Assembly (NCBI GenBank): GCA_023443485.1
Contig: JAEZUH010000085.1
Coordinates: 1 to 29,401 of the forward strand
DNA from: Bacillota bacterium
Lineage (GTDB): Bacteria; Bacillota_I; Bacilli_A; RFN20; CAG-826
DNA: 29,401 nt
Direction of reading: 5' to 3'
The position numbers were made by a program, and so were the translations under genes. Position 1 is the first letter of the stretch; every line of letters begins with the position of its first letter. The notes under the pieces are model-generated. The model had not been told where the DNA came from, searched no databases, and worked only from the letters and a program-made list of their open reading frames with translations. Positions 1 through 6,805 of the stretch are shown one piece after another.

Positions 1-95
1 TTGGAAAGAAGGGCGATATTCTCCACATAAAAGCATGAAAGAACGATAATCACCCAAAACCAGAGGCTAGATAATATGTATTTGAATTGTCCCAT
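1..95 (-). CDS. possible N-terminal part of a membrane or secreted protein (runs off left edge)
   Basis: An ATG at 95 on the minus strand opens a frame that stays free of stops to the window edge (31 codons). It starts MGQFKYILSSLWFWVIIVLS and then has Cys-21. A short basic start followed by a hydrophobic stretch looks like a signal or membrane anchor, and VLSC is a loose lipobox. A TATAAT hexamer lies at 109-114 (minus), 13 nt upstream, and there is no Shine-Dalgarno site. Against it: 31 open codons can occur by chance, an A-rich opposite strand makes hydrophobic residues likely, and a plus-strand terminator at 155-176 implies that a plus-strand transcript crosses the region. Function unknown. 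Confidence 0.3.
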   Translation of the reverse strand, partial: MGQFKYILSSLWFWVIIVLSCFYVENIALLS

Positions 96-154
96 ACAGG
101 CAACACGAATTATACAAGCAAATGCGCGAAAAGTCTAAAACTTTGAGATGGAGT

Positions 155-176
155 GGACCTTAAAAGGTCCTTTTTT
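155..176 (+). terminator. rho-independent terminator upstream of sir2
   Basis: A perfect 6-bp stem GGACCT/AGGTCC with a TAAA loop is followed directly by six T. It ends a plus-strand transcript entering from the left. The feature it terminates is not identifiable here: plus-strand frames from the edge stop at 30, 38 and 49, so either a gene with a long 3' UTR or a small RNA occupies about 50-154. There is no T-run on the minus side, so it is not bidirectional. Confidence 0.8.
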
Positions 177-230
177 GAGATTAAATCAGAGAAAAAAGGC
201 CATAAAAATGAGAAAAAAAGTTATTCCTTT

Positions 231-256
231 TGATATAATCAAAATATCATTATAAT
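231..256 (+). promoter_or_regulatory. sir2 promoter (two candidate -10 boxes, one giving a leaderless start)
   Basis: TATAAT at 251-256 ends 6 nt before the sir2 ATG, so transcription would begin at or next to the start codon. A second TATAAT at 234-239 is preceded by TGA, giving an extended -10 (TGATATAAT). No convincing -35 and no Shine-Dalgarno sequence is present. Which box is used cannot be decided from sequence. Confidence 0.6.
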
Positions 257-262
257 ACTAGT

Positions 263-1006
263 ATGAATAAGTACGAACTCTTGAAAAGCATGATTGATGA
301 AGGCCATCAGATTGTTGTCTTCACTGGAGCTGGCATTTCAGTAGCGAGTGGGATTCCAGATTTTAGAAGTGAAAATGGCATATTTCACAATAACGAAAAA
401 GGAGAGATAAAACTAGAAGATATTTTGTCTCATTCTTTCTTTGCTAAGTCCACTAAAAAATTTTACGAATTCTATCGAGAGAAAATGCTCTATGGGAACG
501 CCAAACCAAGTCTCGCTCACAAGTATTTTGCTAGTTTAGAAAAGCAAGGGAAAAATGTCATCGTAATAACTCAAAACATCGATGGTTTACATCAAGAAGC
601 TGGCTCTTCGATGGTTTATGAATTACATGGTAATGTGCATCGAAATTATTGCCAAGAATGCAACCGTCTTTTTGGCATGAAATATATTCAAGATAGTGTT
701 GAAATTCCTCATTGTGACAAATGTGGAGGGATTATTAAACCGGACGTTGTTTTATACGATGAACCACTTAATGAAGATATCATCATGAGAACAATTTCGG
801 CTATAATGATTTGCGATGTATTAATCGTTGTTGGCACCTCTTTGACAGTTTATCCTGCCGCTGGTTTTCTTCGTTATTTCCGTGGCAAATATTTGATTGT
901 CATCAACAAAAGCGAGACATCATTCGACAACATGTGCGATTTAGTTATTAACGAAGATATAGAAAGTGTAATTAAAAAAATTTATGAAAGAAATAGTAAT
1001 TTTTGA
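263..1006 (+). CDS. cobB: NAD-dependent protein deacylase, Sir2 family
   Basis: Sirtuin that removes acyl groups from protein lysines using NAD+, in the cytoplasm. Visible motifs: NAD-binding FTGAGIS (residues 20-26) with IPDFRS (31-36), TQNIDGLH (103-110), catalytic His-122 in ELHGNVH, and a four-cysteine zinc site (Cys-130, Cys-133, Cys-151, Cys-154). VGTSLTVYPAAG near residue 191 is the second NAD-binding motif. The 247-residue length is normal for bacterial sirtuins. The ATG has no Shine-Dalgarno site and follows a -10 box by 6 nt. The end overlaps the start of the HAD phosphatase by 23 bases, so the two are co-transcribed and probably translationally coupled. The preferred acyl group cannot be told from sequence. 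Confidence 0.95.
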   Translation: MNKYELLKSMIDEGHQIVVFTGAGISVASGIPDFRSENGIFHNNEKGEIKLEDILSHSFFAKSTKKFYEFYREKMLYGNAKPSLAHKYFASLEKQGKNVIVITQNIDGLHQEAGSSMVYELHGNVHRNYCQECNRLFGMKYIQDSVEIPHCDKCGGIIKPDVVLYDEPLNEDIIMRTISAIMICDVLIVVGTSLTVYPAAGFLRYFRGKYLIVINKSETSFDNMCDLVINEDIESVIKKIYERNSNF

Positions 1007-1646
1007 TTTAGATGGAACCTTGCTTGACACACTCGGTGATTTGAAAAACGCTGTAAATTTCGCTCTAAATTCAAAAAAATGGCCGAGAAAGTCAAAAGAA
1101 GAGGTTCGCCTAGCCATCGGAAACGGCGTTGCGAAATTGATTCAAAGAACGGTTCCTAGCGGAATAAGCAAAGAAGAATATCAGTCCACTCTTGAGACTT
1201 TTAAAATCTATTATGGAACCCATTATGATGTCGAAACAAAGCCTTACCCTGGACTGCTAGAAATGCTTTACAAATTAAAAAAAGACGGCTTTTTACTAGC
1301 GGTGTGCACAAACAAAATTCAATCAATTGCCACCTATTTGGTCAATCGCTTTTTTCCTGGGCTATTCGATTATGTTCAAGGAGATGAAACAGGTGTTCCT
1401 AAAAAACCTGAACCTCACATGATTAACAAAATTCTCAATCGGTTTTCTTTAACAAATCAGGAAGCCATTTATATTGGCGACACCGATGTTGATCGTTTGA
1501 CCGCCATCAATTCTAATCTTGAATATGCACTTGTTGAATATGGGTATCGCACGAAAAAAGAATTGGCGATTCTCTGCCCCGATAGCAAAACAGTTGCTAA
1601 TGCTGATGAATTATATTCTTGGCTAAAAACATTTCAAAAAAAATAG
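984..1646 (+). CDS. HAD-superfamily hydrolase, phosphoglycolate phosphatase-like
   Basis: Soluble phosphatase of the HAD superfamily, Gph/PpaX-like. Motif I is DLDGT with nucleophile Asp-8 and acid/base Asp-10. A helical cap follows at roughly residues 16-90, motif II is the Thr-109/Asn-110 region, motif III lysine is in KKPEP (140-144), and motif IV is GDTDVD (165-170). Length (220 residues) fits the family. The start lies inside the end of sir2 and has no Shine-Dalgarno site, so translation probably depends on sir2. The substrate is unknown: phosphoglycolate, pyrophosphate and other small phosphates are all possible for this fold. The stop codon falls within the terminator hairpin at 1641-1661. 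Confidence 0.88.
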   Translation: MKEIVIFDLDGTLLDTLGDLKNAVNFALNSKKWPRKSKEEVRLAIGNGVAKLIQRTVPSGISKEEYQSTLETFKIYYGTHYDVETKPYPGLLEMLYKLKKDGFLLAVCTNKIQSIATYLVNRFFPGLFDYVQGDETGVPKKPEPHMINKILNRFSLTNQEAIYIGDTDVDRLTAINSNLEYALVEYGYRTKKELAILCPDSKTVANADELYSWLKTFQKK

Positions 1647-1670
1647 GAACTGGTCCTATTTAATTTTTTT
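1641..1670. terminator. bidirectional terminator between convergent HAD and carD genes
   Basis: A perfect 8-bp stem AAATAGGA/TCCTATTT (1641-1648 and 1654-1661) with a 5-nt loop. T-rich tracts follow on the plus side (1664-1670) and, through the A-run at 1636-1643, on the minus side. The TAG stop codons of both convergent genes (1644-1646 plus, 1656-1658 minus) lie within the stem arms, so one compact element ends both transcripts. Confidence 0.85.
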
Positions 1671-2144
1671 AATTCTGTCATCAATGAAATCGTATATTTG
1701 TTGCCGTTCGACTTTATAACAGGTAGCAAATTCATCAAGAATAAAGTTATTTGCGTATTCGAGCATATCGACATCCGCGGCTCCGAGCTTAACTCCCTCG
1801 GGATCTTTTTTATAGGTGCGATATTGAGCAAATAAATAAGCAATATCTTCAACATCTCCTGAACAAAGTCTCCTTTTGTAGGCATCTCGTCTTTGCTTAG
1901 TATTAGGGTTGAAGTCTTTTTCAATGATGCTAATTCTCTTTAGTAAGAGATCAGCTTCTTCAATGGTCATGATAGGTCGAATAATATTGTGAATTGATTC
2001 AAAGGGAACATAGATTGTCTCGGCGTCGCTTCGATTGGCTCGAACGAGAAAATATGTTTTGCCGCCCATTTCTCTTGTGCCAATAATGACAGATAGACCA
2101 TCACGGCAATGCATTACTTCATCGTTTACTTTGAATGTTTTCAT
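1656..2144 (-). CDS. CarD-family transcriptional regulator
   Basis: 162-residue CarD/CdnL-like protein. Residues 1-60 form the Tudor-like RNA polymerase-interacting domain shared with Mfd: V-N-D-E-V-M-H, then G-x-x-x-I-I-G-T, then Y-F-L-V and Y-V-P. The remainder is helical and matches the CarD C-terminal DNA-contacting domain in length. In known family members this protein binds the polymerase beta subunit and stabilises the open promoter complex. That may matter here because many promoters in the window lack a recognisable -35. It is transcribed alone from an extended -10 at 2156-2164 with a predicted leader of only a few bases and no Shine-Dalgarno. The family is clear; target genes are not. 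Confidence 0.88.
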   Translation of the reverse strand: MKTFKVNDEVMHCRDGLSVIIGTREMGGKTYFLVRANRSDAETIYVPFESIHNIIRPIMTIEEADLLLKRISIIEKDFNPNTKQRRDAYKRRLCSGDVEDIAYLFAQYRTYKKDPEGVKLGAADVDMLEYANNFILDEFATCYKVERQQIYDFIDDRIKKIK

Positions 2145-2155
2145 ATAGTGCTTTT

Positions 2156-2164
2156 ATTGTACCA
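2156..2164 (-). promoter_or_regulatory. carD extended -10 promoter
   Basis: TGGTACAAT (read on minus) is an extended -10 ending 11 nt before the carD ATG. A start site about 7 nt downstream would leave only about 4-5 nt of leader. No clear -35. Confidence 0.55.
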
Positions 2165-2289
2165 AAAAAACGCGCTCAAAGATAGGGTTATGCAAGTTAT
2201 CGATATAAATTCTACTTAATTTAATGTTATTAAGTTGAGTAAACCCAAACCGACGTAACAAAATGAAAAAGGTAGGAAATGGTAGTTAT

Positions 2290-2850
2290 TTATTTTATGT
2301 TTTTGTAAACATGTGATGAAAAACTATTAGCGAAAAGTTTTAAGAATCCAAGTGTATTCTCATTACTTATCTTTCCATCCGCTCCTATGAGATTCAAAAC
2401 ATTACCAATATATGCCTCAGGCTGAGCCATAATCGGCATGTTCAAAAATGTTGATACTTGGCGGAGATGATGATTAGATCCGAAGCCACCGATTGAGCCG
2501 GGTGAAACGCTAATGATAGCAGCCGGTTTGTTGTTCCAGACACTTTGTCCGTATGGACGTGAACCAATATCTAATGCATTTTTCAACGCGGCAGGAAATG
2601 ATCGATTATGTTCGGGTGTGGCTAATAAAATCGCATCAAAATTTTTAATTTTTTTGCGAAAATCTTGCCATTCTTTTGGTTCCATATTTTCCGACTCTAA
2701 ATCTTGGTTATAGAGAGGAAGATTACCAATTTCAATAATCTCGTATTCCATCTCTTTTGGACTTTGATGAATTAAAGCCTCCACCACTACTTTTGTGAAA
2801 GACTGTTTTCTTAGAGAGCCAAGTAAAACAGCTATTTTTATATTTGACAT
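2290..2850 (-). CDS. NADPH-dependent FMN reductase / flavodoxin-like quinone reductase
   Basis: 186-residue flavodoxin-fold protein of the NADPH_FMN_red family (like YieF/ChrR and azobenzene reductase). The N-terminal GSLRKQSFTK loop (about residues 11-20) binds the FMN phosphate. TPEHNRSFPAALKNALD (about 78-94) is the conserved flavin-binding and dimer segment, and SVSPGSIGG (about 114-122) is the third loop. It reduces quinones, flavins or other electrophiles with NAD(P)H. The start is supported by AAGGAG 9 nt upstream. It lies 65 bases after pirin on the same strand, so the two probably form a small redox or detoxification operon. True substrate unknown. Confidence 0.88.
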   Translation of the reverse strand: MSNIKIAVLLGSLRKQSFTKVVVEALIHQSPKEMEYEIIEIGNLPLYNQDLESENMEPKEWQDFRKKIKNFDAILLATPEHNRSFPAALKNALDIGSRPYGQSVWNNKPAAIISVSPGSIGGFGSNHHLRQVSTFLNMPIMAQPEAYIGNVLNLIGADGKISNENTLGFLKLFANSFSSHVYKNIK

Positions 2851-2915
2851 ATGTTATGCTCCTTGTGTTAATTTAATTTTAAAATAAACCCAGTCAATTG
2901 AGCAAATGAAGTGCT

Positions 2916-3758
2916 CTAGGAATAATCAATTCTCTCTTTTAAAAATGTTCCTTCATCAAGTTCGCTGAATGCTTGAAAAAGTTCATTTCTAGTATTCATG
3001 ACAATAGGGCCTCCCCAAGCGACTGGTTCTTTAAGAGGCAAAGAACTGATAAATAACACCTGCGAAGGAGACTGTCCAGCCTTAATGACAACTTTATCTC
3101 CACAAGAAAGTTTAACCACTGTCTTTTCTCTTATTTGCTGTCCAGATATTATTACTGGTCCAACAAGAGAAAATAGCATTACTGTTCTGTCGTTTGAGGT
3201 ATCGATAACTAACTCCGCACCAGCATCCAAATGAATATCATAATAATCTAAGGGAAGATAGTCGCTTTGATATCCATGGTGATTTTTGTAGGTTCCGGCA
3301 AGTAATCTTAAATATCCACCCGGGAGAGGAACTTCTTCGATATCGCTGTTTTTGATGCTTAAATATTTGGGGTGACAAAACTTATCTTTTTTAGGAAGAT
3401 TGAGCCATAATTGGACTCCAAGTATTCTTTTTGAACGTGGCAGCATTTCTTCGTGAAGGATGCCAGATCCGGCAGTCATCCACTGAACTTCTCCATCTTT
3501 GATACTATCTTTATTTCCTAGGCTGTCTTGATGAACCATTTGTCCTTGGGAAATATAAGATATCGTTTCAATTCCTCGATGTGGGTGGAGAGGAAATCCG
3601 GCTTTGTAATCATCTGGATTAACGCTATCGAATGAATCGAGCATGAGAAATGGGTCGAATTCCTCGACAGTTTGGTTTGACAATACACGAGTCAATCTGA
3701 CTCCCGCACCATCACTTGTTGAATATCCTTGAACAGAGAGAGTGATTTTTCTTTCCAT
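2916..3758 (-). CDS. pirin family protein
   Basis: 280-residue bicupin of the pirin family. All four metal ligands are present: His-58 and His-60 in HPHRG, then His-102 and Glu-104 in GSGILHEE. The C-terminal cupin (about 130-270) ends in GGPIVMN, typical of pirins. Bacterial pirins are described as quercetinases or as modulators of metabolic enzymes; the role here is inferred only as redox-linked, from the flavin reductase next to it. The start is fixed by GAGGAG 8 nt upstream, and a TATAAT sits at 3778-3783 (minus). A palindrome at 3825-3840 may be its operator. No terminator separates it from the reductase gene. Confidence 0.9.
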   Translation of the reverse strand: MERKITLSVQGYSTSDGAGVRLTRVLSNQTVEEFDPFLMLDSFDSVNPDDYKAGFPLHPHRGIETISYISQGQMVHQDSLGNKDSIKDGEVQWMTAGSGILHEEMLPRSKRILGVQLWLNLPKKDKFCHPKYLSIKNSDIEEVPLPGGYLRLLAGTYKNHHGYQSDYLPLDYYDIHLDAGAELVIDTSNDRTVMLFSLVGPVIISGQQIREKTVVKLSCGDKVVIKAGQSPSQVLFISSLPLKEPVAWGGPIVMNTRNELFQAFSELDEGTFLKERIDYS

Positions 3759-3777
3759 ACAATGTTCTCCTCTTTTT

Positions 3778-3840
3778 ATTATACAAGGAATATTAGATGG
3801 CGAAAAATATACGCAATTGTGGATGCAACAAAATTGTTGC
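3778..3840 (-). promoter_or_regulatory. pirin promoter with upstream palindrome
   Basis: TATAAT at 3778-3783 (minus), preceded by TTG, lies 19 nt upstream of the pirin ATG. A perfect inverted repeat GCAACAA-AA-TTGTTGC occupies 3825-3840. Its centre lies about 61 bases upstream of the predicted transcription start, a distance typical of activator sites. The repeat has no T-run, so it is not a terminator. The regulator is unknown. Confidence 0.45.
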
Positions 3841-3845
3841 CGAGC

Positions 3846-3873
3846 AATAAAAAAGGCTTGAATTAATCAAGCC
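3846..3873 (-). terminator. terminator of tRNA-Ala
   Basis: On the minus strand a stem GGCTTGA/TCAAGCC (855-861 with 867-873 of this kilobase) is followed by six T, then ATT. It starts 12 bases after the CCA end of tRNA-Ala. Confidence 0.85.
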
Positions 3874-3885
3874 AAATTTTCGTTT

Positions 3886-3961
3886 TGGTGGATCTGACCG
3901 GGATCGAACCGGCTACCTCCTCCATGCCATGGAGGCGCTCTCCCAGGTGAGCTACAGACCC
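3886..3961 (-). tRNA. tRNA-Ala(GGC)
   Basis: A full cloverleaf can be drawn. The 7-bp acceptor stem GGGTCTG/CAGATCC contains G3-U70, the identity pair for alanyl-tRNA synthetase. The D stem is GCTC/GAGC, the anticodon stem CCTCC/GGAGG, the anticodon loop ATGGCAT (anticodon GGC), and the T stem GCCGG/CCGGT with loop TTCGATC. The discriminator is A, and CCA is encoded. It reads GCC and GCU codons. It has its own promoter and terminator. Confidence 0.97.
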
Positions 3962-3978
3962 AAATGGACTGACATGAT

Positions 3979-4006
3979 TTTATACCAATGTGTGACTATA
4001 AATCAA
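3979..4006 (-). promoter_or_regulatory. promoter of tRNA-Ala
   Basis: TTGATT at 4001-4006 and TATAAA at 3979-3984 (minus) are 16 nt apart, and TGG immediately precedes the -10, making it an extended box. The tRNA 5' end lies 17 nt downstream. This is one of the few promoters in the window with a recognisable -35. Confidence 0.65.
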
Positions 4007-4100
4007 TAATAAATTCATTAGTATCTCAAGAGTCTATTCGTTTTATATTCAAACACTCTCCTAGAGACTACGCTCGAATAGTATAAAGAGCAAATAGGAA

Positions 4101-4625
4101 CTAAAGATTAATCCAATATCTTTCTACTTCGATTCCTTTTGAGGAGATGAATGTGTTTTCAAGAACACCACCATTTTTTATGATCGATTTAGCTGACCCA
4201 ATGTTGTTCTTGTCACATGTCATCAGAACTTTAAGGATGCCCAATTTTCTACATTCTTCAAGAGCTAATTTGATCATCGCTGTAGCATAGCCTTTGCGAC
4301 GTTCGCTCGGTCTTATTCCAGCCCCAATATGTCCGCCACCCAGCAACAAAGATTCATTCAAGTAATGACGAATATTAACAGCTCCAACAAAAATATGGCG
4401 GTCCAAATCTAGACAGAAAAAAGTTGAATCAGGAACATGGTTATCTATTTCCTTTTTGATCTCAAGATTCTCTAAATAGAAATCAAAGTTGTGAAAATCG
4501 TTTCTAAATATCATCCAAGGAGAATGATTGGTGTGATTAATTTCGATGTCCTTCTTCCATTCACTGAGCATATCAAATAATTGATTTTTATATTGATGTG
4601 ACAATTTGACTAATTTTATATTCAT
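4101..4625 (-). CDS. GNAT-family N-acetyltransferase
   Basis: 174-residue acetyltransferase. The acetyl-CoA pyrophosphate-binding loop is visible as RRKGYA (residues 109-114), preceded by beta-4 (HIGAGIRPSE). The C-terminal part has the NIGSAKSIIKNGG alpha-4 segment and ends with VERYWI, as in small cytoplasmic GNAT proteins that acetylate amino groups or ribosomal protein termini. The acceptor cannot be predicted. The only upstream ribosome-site candidate is a weak TGGA. It lies alone between two tRNA genes on the same strand; 91 bases without a gene follow, containing only a loose 7-bp inverted repeat (4034-4040 with 4075-4081) with no T-run. Confidence 0.85.
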   Translation of the reverse strand: MNIKLVKLSHQYKNQLFDMLSEWKKDIEINHTNHSPWMIFRNDFHNFDFYLENLEIKKEIDNHVPDSTFFCLDLDRHIFVGAVNIRHYLNESLLLGGGHIGAGIRPSERRKGYATAMIKLALEECRKLGILKVLMTCDKNNIGSAKSIIKNGGVLENTFISSKGIEVERYWINL

Positions 4626-4720
4626 AAAGATTCCATTTAGTCTAAATCATTGTTTGCGCGTATTCAAGGCAAGAGGGGAATTTGAAATGATAAATAAAAC
4701 TTACTAATTGCTGTTTCAAA

Positions 4721-4753
4721 AAGAAAAAACAGAACCATATTTCGAGTTCTGTT
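4721..4753 (-). terminator. terminator of tRNA-Arg
   Basis: On the minus strand an 8-bp perfect stem AACAGAAC/GTTCTGTT (4746-4753 with 4728-4735) and a 10-nt loop are followed by a T-rich tract (4721-4729). It begins 9 bases after the tRNA-Arg CCA. Confidence 0.88.
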
Positions 4754-4762
4754 GTTGTCCAA

Positions 4763-4839
4763 TGGCGCGCCTGAGGCGATTCGAACGTCTGACTCCCATC
4801 TTAGGAGGATGGTACTCTATCCAGCTGAGTTACAGGCGC
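4763..4839 (-). tRNA. tRNA-Arg(CCT)
   Basis: The cloverleaf has a perfect 7-bp acceptor GCGCCTG/CAGGCGC, D stem ACTC/GAGT, anticodon stem CCATC/GATGG with loop CTCCTAA (anticodon CCT, reading AGG), T loop TTCGAAT, discriminator G and encoded CCA. The T stem AGACG/CGCCT has one A-C mismatch in the middle pair (4788 with 4776). No promoter is obvious in the 30 bases between it and the upstream hydrolase gene, so it is probably processed from the gatCAB-galE-hydrolase transcript and ended by the hairpin downstream. Confidence 0.93.
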
Positions 4840-4869
4840 ATTGAGAAAGAGACTAACTGCAAGAGTTTA

Positions 4870-5772
4870 TTACGCTTTCAAGAATTTAGCAATATCTTGG
4901 TAGACATCCATTCGACTGTTTTCATTAAGAATTTCGTGACGTAGATGAGGATAAATTTTGGTTTGGATATCTTTAACATTAAAAGACCCGTACATGCTTT
5001 TCAATTTATCCACTGATTTTGAATAATTAGTGACAGGATCTTCTTCTCCTGAAATGATAAATAATTTTAAAGATTGATTAACATTTTTAAGATTTGATTT
5101 CTTATAAAGGACTTTAAGCCCTTTTAGGAATTCTAGACAGAAACCATTGTTCGGCCCAAAGCCACATAATGGATCGGCATTGTATCTTTTCACATTATCT
5201 TCGTTATAGGAAAGCCAATCATAGGCGGTTTTCGGATTGGAGATACGCTTATTGAATCCACCAAACATCAAAGAGTTGAGAAGTTTGGCTTTTTTATTTC
5301 TTTTCTTTGTAGTGGCGATAATTTTAGCAAGAAAATGGCCGAAATGAACGGCGGAATTTTTACTTCCGGCTCCACAAAGTATCACTTTTTTGACTTGGTC
5401 TGGATATCTTTGAATAAATGATTGGGCCATGAAAGAACCCATGCTATGAGCAAATATATAGGTTGGTAAACCACTATCTTTAAGTTTGATGACAACATCA
5501 TTTTCAGCGTCGACTTGCTTTTTGAATCCATCGACAGGCCAAATTCCACGATTCGAAAGATCTTCTTTAACGTTTTCCCCTTGTCCAAAAGTATCAAGAC
5601 AAAAAACATTGAAACCTTGTTTATTTAAAAAAGAAGCAAACTCATCATAGCGAGAAGAATGTTCTTCCATCCCTTCCATGATCAAGACATTGGCGATCGG
5701 TTGATCAATTAACCATTGCAAACCAAATAGTTTTTGCCCATCTTGAAGAGAAATATCATATCTTTTTTTCAT
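4870..5772 (-). CDS. alpha/beta hydrolase, serine aminopeptidase S33 / lysophospholipase-like
   Basis: 300-residue alpha/beta hydrolase of the monoacylglycerol lipase type. Ser-110 lies in AHSMGS, where the usual first Gly of GHSMGG is Ala. Asp-245 (GEEDPV) and His-279 (HLRHE) complete the triad. The oxyanion-loop motif usually written HGxxEHSxRY is here EGMEEHSSRY, so the leading His is lost. There is no signal peptide, so it is likely cytoplasmic or membrane-associated. The start is fixed by GGAGGT at good spacing. It follows galE by 17 bases and is probably co-transcribed with it. The substrate is likely a glycerolipid or other ester. Confidence 0.85.
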   Translation of the reverse strand: MKKRYDISLQDGQKLFGLQWLIDQPIANVLIMEGMEEHSSRYDEFASFLNKQGFNVFCLDTFGQGENVKEDLSNRGIWPVDGFKKQVDAENDVVIKLKDSGLPTYIFAHSMGSFMAQSFIQRYPDQVKKVILCGAGSKNSAVHFGHFLAKIIATTKKRNKKAKLLNSLMFGGFNKRISNPKTAYDWLSYNEDNVKRYNADPLCGFGPNNGFCLEFLKGLKVLYKKSNLKNVNQSLKLFIISGEEDPVTNYSKSVDKLKSMYGSFNVKDIQTKIYPHLRHEILNENSRMDVYQDIAKFLKA

Positions 5773-5789
5773 CGTGAAGTTACCTCCAT

Positions 5790-6803
5790 TTAATTATAAC
5801 CATTAGGATTTTTCTTTTGCCAATTCCAAGAGTCTCGACAAGCTTCAACAATATCGTATTCAGTTTTGAACCCCATCTCGTTAAGAGCTTTCGAACAATC
5901 GGCATAATTCTCATCAACATCACCAGGTCGTCGAGGAGCAACTTTATAGGGGATTTTCACTCCATTGGCTTTTTCAAAAGCATGAACTAATTCAAAAACG
6001 CTTGTTCCACGACCAGTTCCAAGATTGAAAATAACTAATCCAGGTTTTTCAGCAAGCTTTCTTAAGGCAAATAAATGACCTCTCGCTAAATCTGAAACAT
6101 GAATGTAATCACGAACACCAGTTCCATCGATGGTTCGATAATCATTACCGTAGACATTTAAATAAGAGCGTTTGCCAATCGCTACTTGAGTGATGTATGG
6201 CATTAAATTGTTTGGTATACCATTTGGATCTTCACCGATTAATCCTGAGGAGTGTGCTCCAATAGGGTTGAAGTAGCGCAGAATCGCAATATTCGCATGG
6301 GGATGGCTCGCGGCATAATCTTTTAAAAGATATTCAATATCAAGTTTATTTTGACCATAAGGATTCGTACATCCTCCAACTTTGTCACTTTCTTTTAAAG
6401 GAACATGATCAGGTGTACCATAGACAGTCGCGCTGGATGAAAAGACTATGTTATTAATCGCGAATTCATCCATTAAACGGAGCAATACTTTGCTTCCTCC
6501 CACGTTATTTGAAAAATATAAATCGGGTTTTGAGACCGATTCAGCAACACTCTTTAAACCCGCAAAATGAATGATGTCGCTAATTTTTTCATGTGATAAC
6601 AAATTTCGCATTTCTTCTTCATCTCGAACGTCAATTTCATAAAATCTTGGCTTTTTGCCAGTTATTTTAAAAATTCTATTTAATACTTCGGGCTTCGAAT
6701 TAGCGTAGTTATCGACAATCACAACATCAAAATTGTGATTTAGTAATTCCACGACAGTGTGGGAACCGATATATCCAGTTCCGCCAGTAACTAAAACAGC
6801 CAT
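5790..6803 (-). CDS. galE: UDP-glucose 4-epimerase
   Basis: 337-residue short-chain dehydrogenase-fold epimerase interconverting UDP-glucose and UDP-galactose (possibly also the N-acetyl forms) with bound NAD+. The Rossmann motif is GGTGYIGSH (7-15). The catalytic Ser lies in FSSSATVYG (121-129), and Tyr-149 and Lys-153 form YxxxK in NPYGQNK. The sugar-nucleotide-binding region ARRPGDV-like segment (APRRPGDV, near 288) is present. The AAGGAG ribosome site overlaps the last codons of gatB, which ties its expression to the gatCAB operon. It may supply activated galactose to the glycan locus at 25-29 kb; that link is inference. Confidence 0.95.
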   Translation of the reverse strand: MAVLVTGGTGYIGSHTVVELLNHNFDVVIVDNYANSKPEVLNRIFKITGKKPRFYEIDVRDEEEMRNLLSHEKISDIIHFAGLKSVAESVSKPDLYFSNNVGGSKVLLRLMDEFAINNIVFSSSATVYGTPDHVPLKESDKVGGCTNPYGQNKLDIEYLLKDYAASHPHANIAILRYFNPIGAHSSGLIGEDPNGIPNNLMPYITQVAIGKRSYLNVYGNDYRTIDGTGVRDYIHVSDLARGHLFALRKLAEKPGLVIFNLGTGRGTSVFELVHAFEKANGVKIPYKVAPRRPGDVDENYADCSKALNEMGFKTEYDIVEACRDSWNWQKKNPNGYN

Positions 6804-6805
6804 AC

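Noticed and set aside
50..154. tmRNA, RNase P RNA or SRP RNA at the left edge
   Set aside because: None of the conserved blocks of these RNAs (such as a GTTCGA T-arm or the GAGGAAAGTC block) could be found.
1634..1924. 96-codon minus-strand frame inside carD
   Set aside because: Lies in another frame of the clear CarD gene and shows no motif; a shadow.
3797..3850. 17-codon plus-strand frame starting MAKNIRNCGC
   Set aside because: Too short, no ribosome site, and it spans the pirin upstream palindrome and the edge of the tRNA-Ala terminator.
4034..4081. Inverted repeat CTATTCG/CGAATAG with a 34-nt spacer downstream of the acetyltransferase
   Set aside because: Only 7 bp with a long loop and no T-run; consistent with chance in AT-rich DNA, though some RNA structure cannot be excluded.
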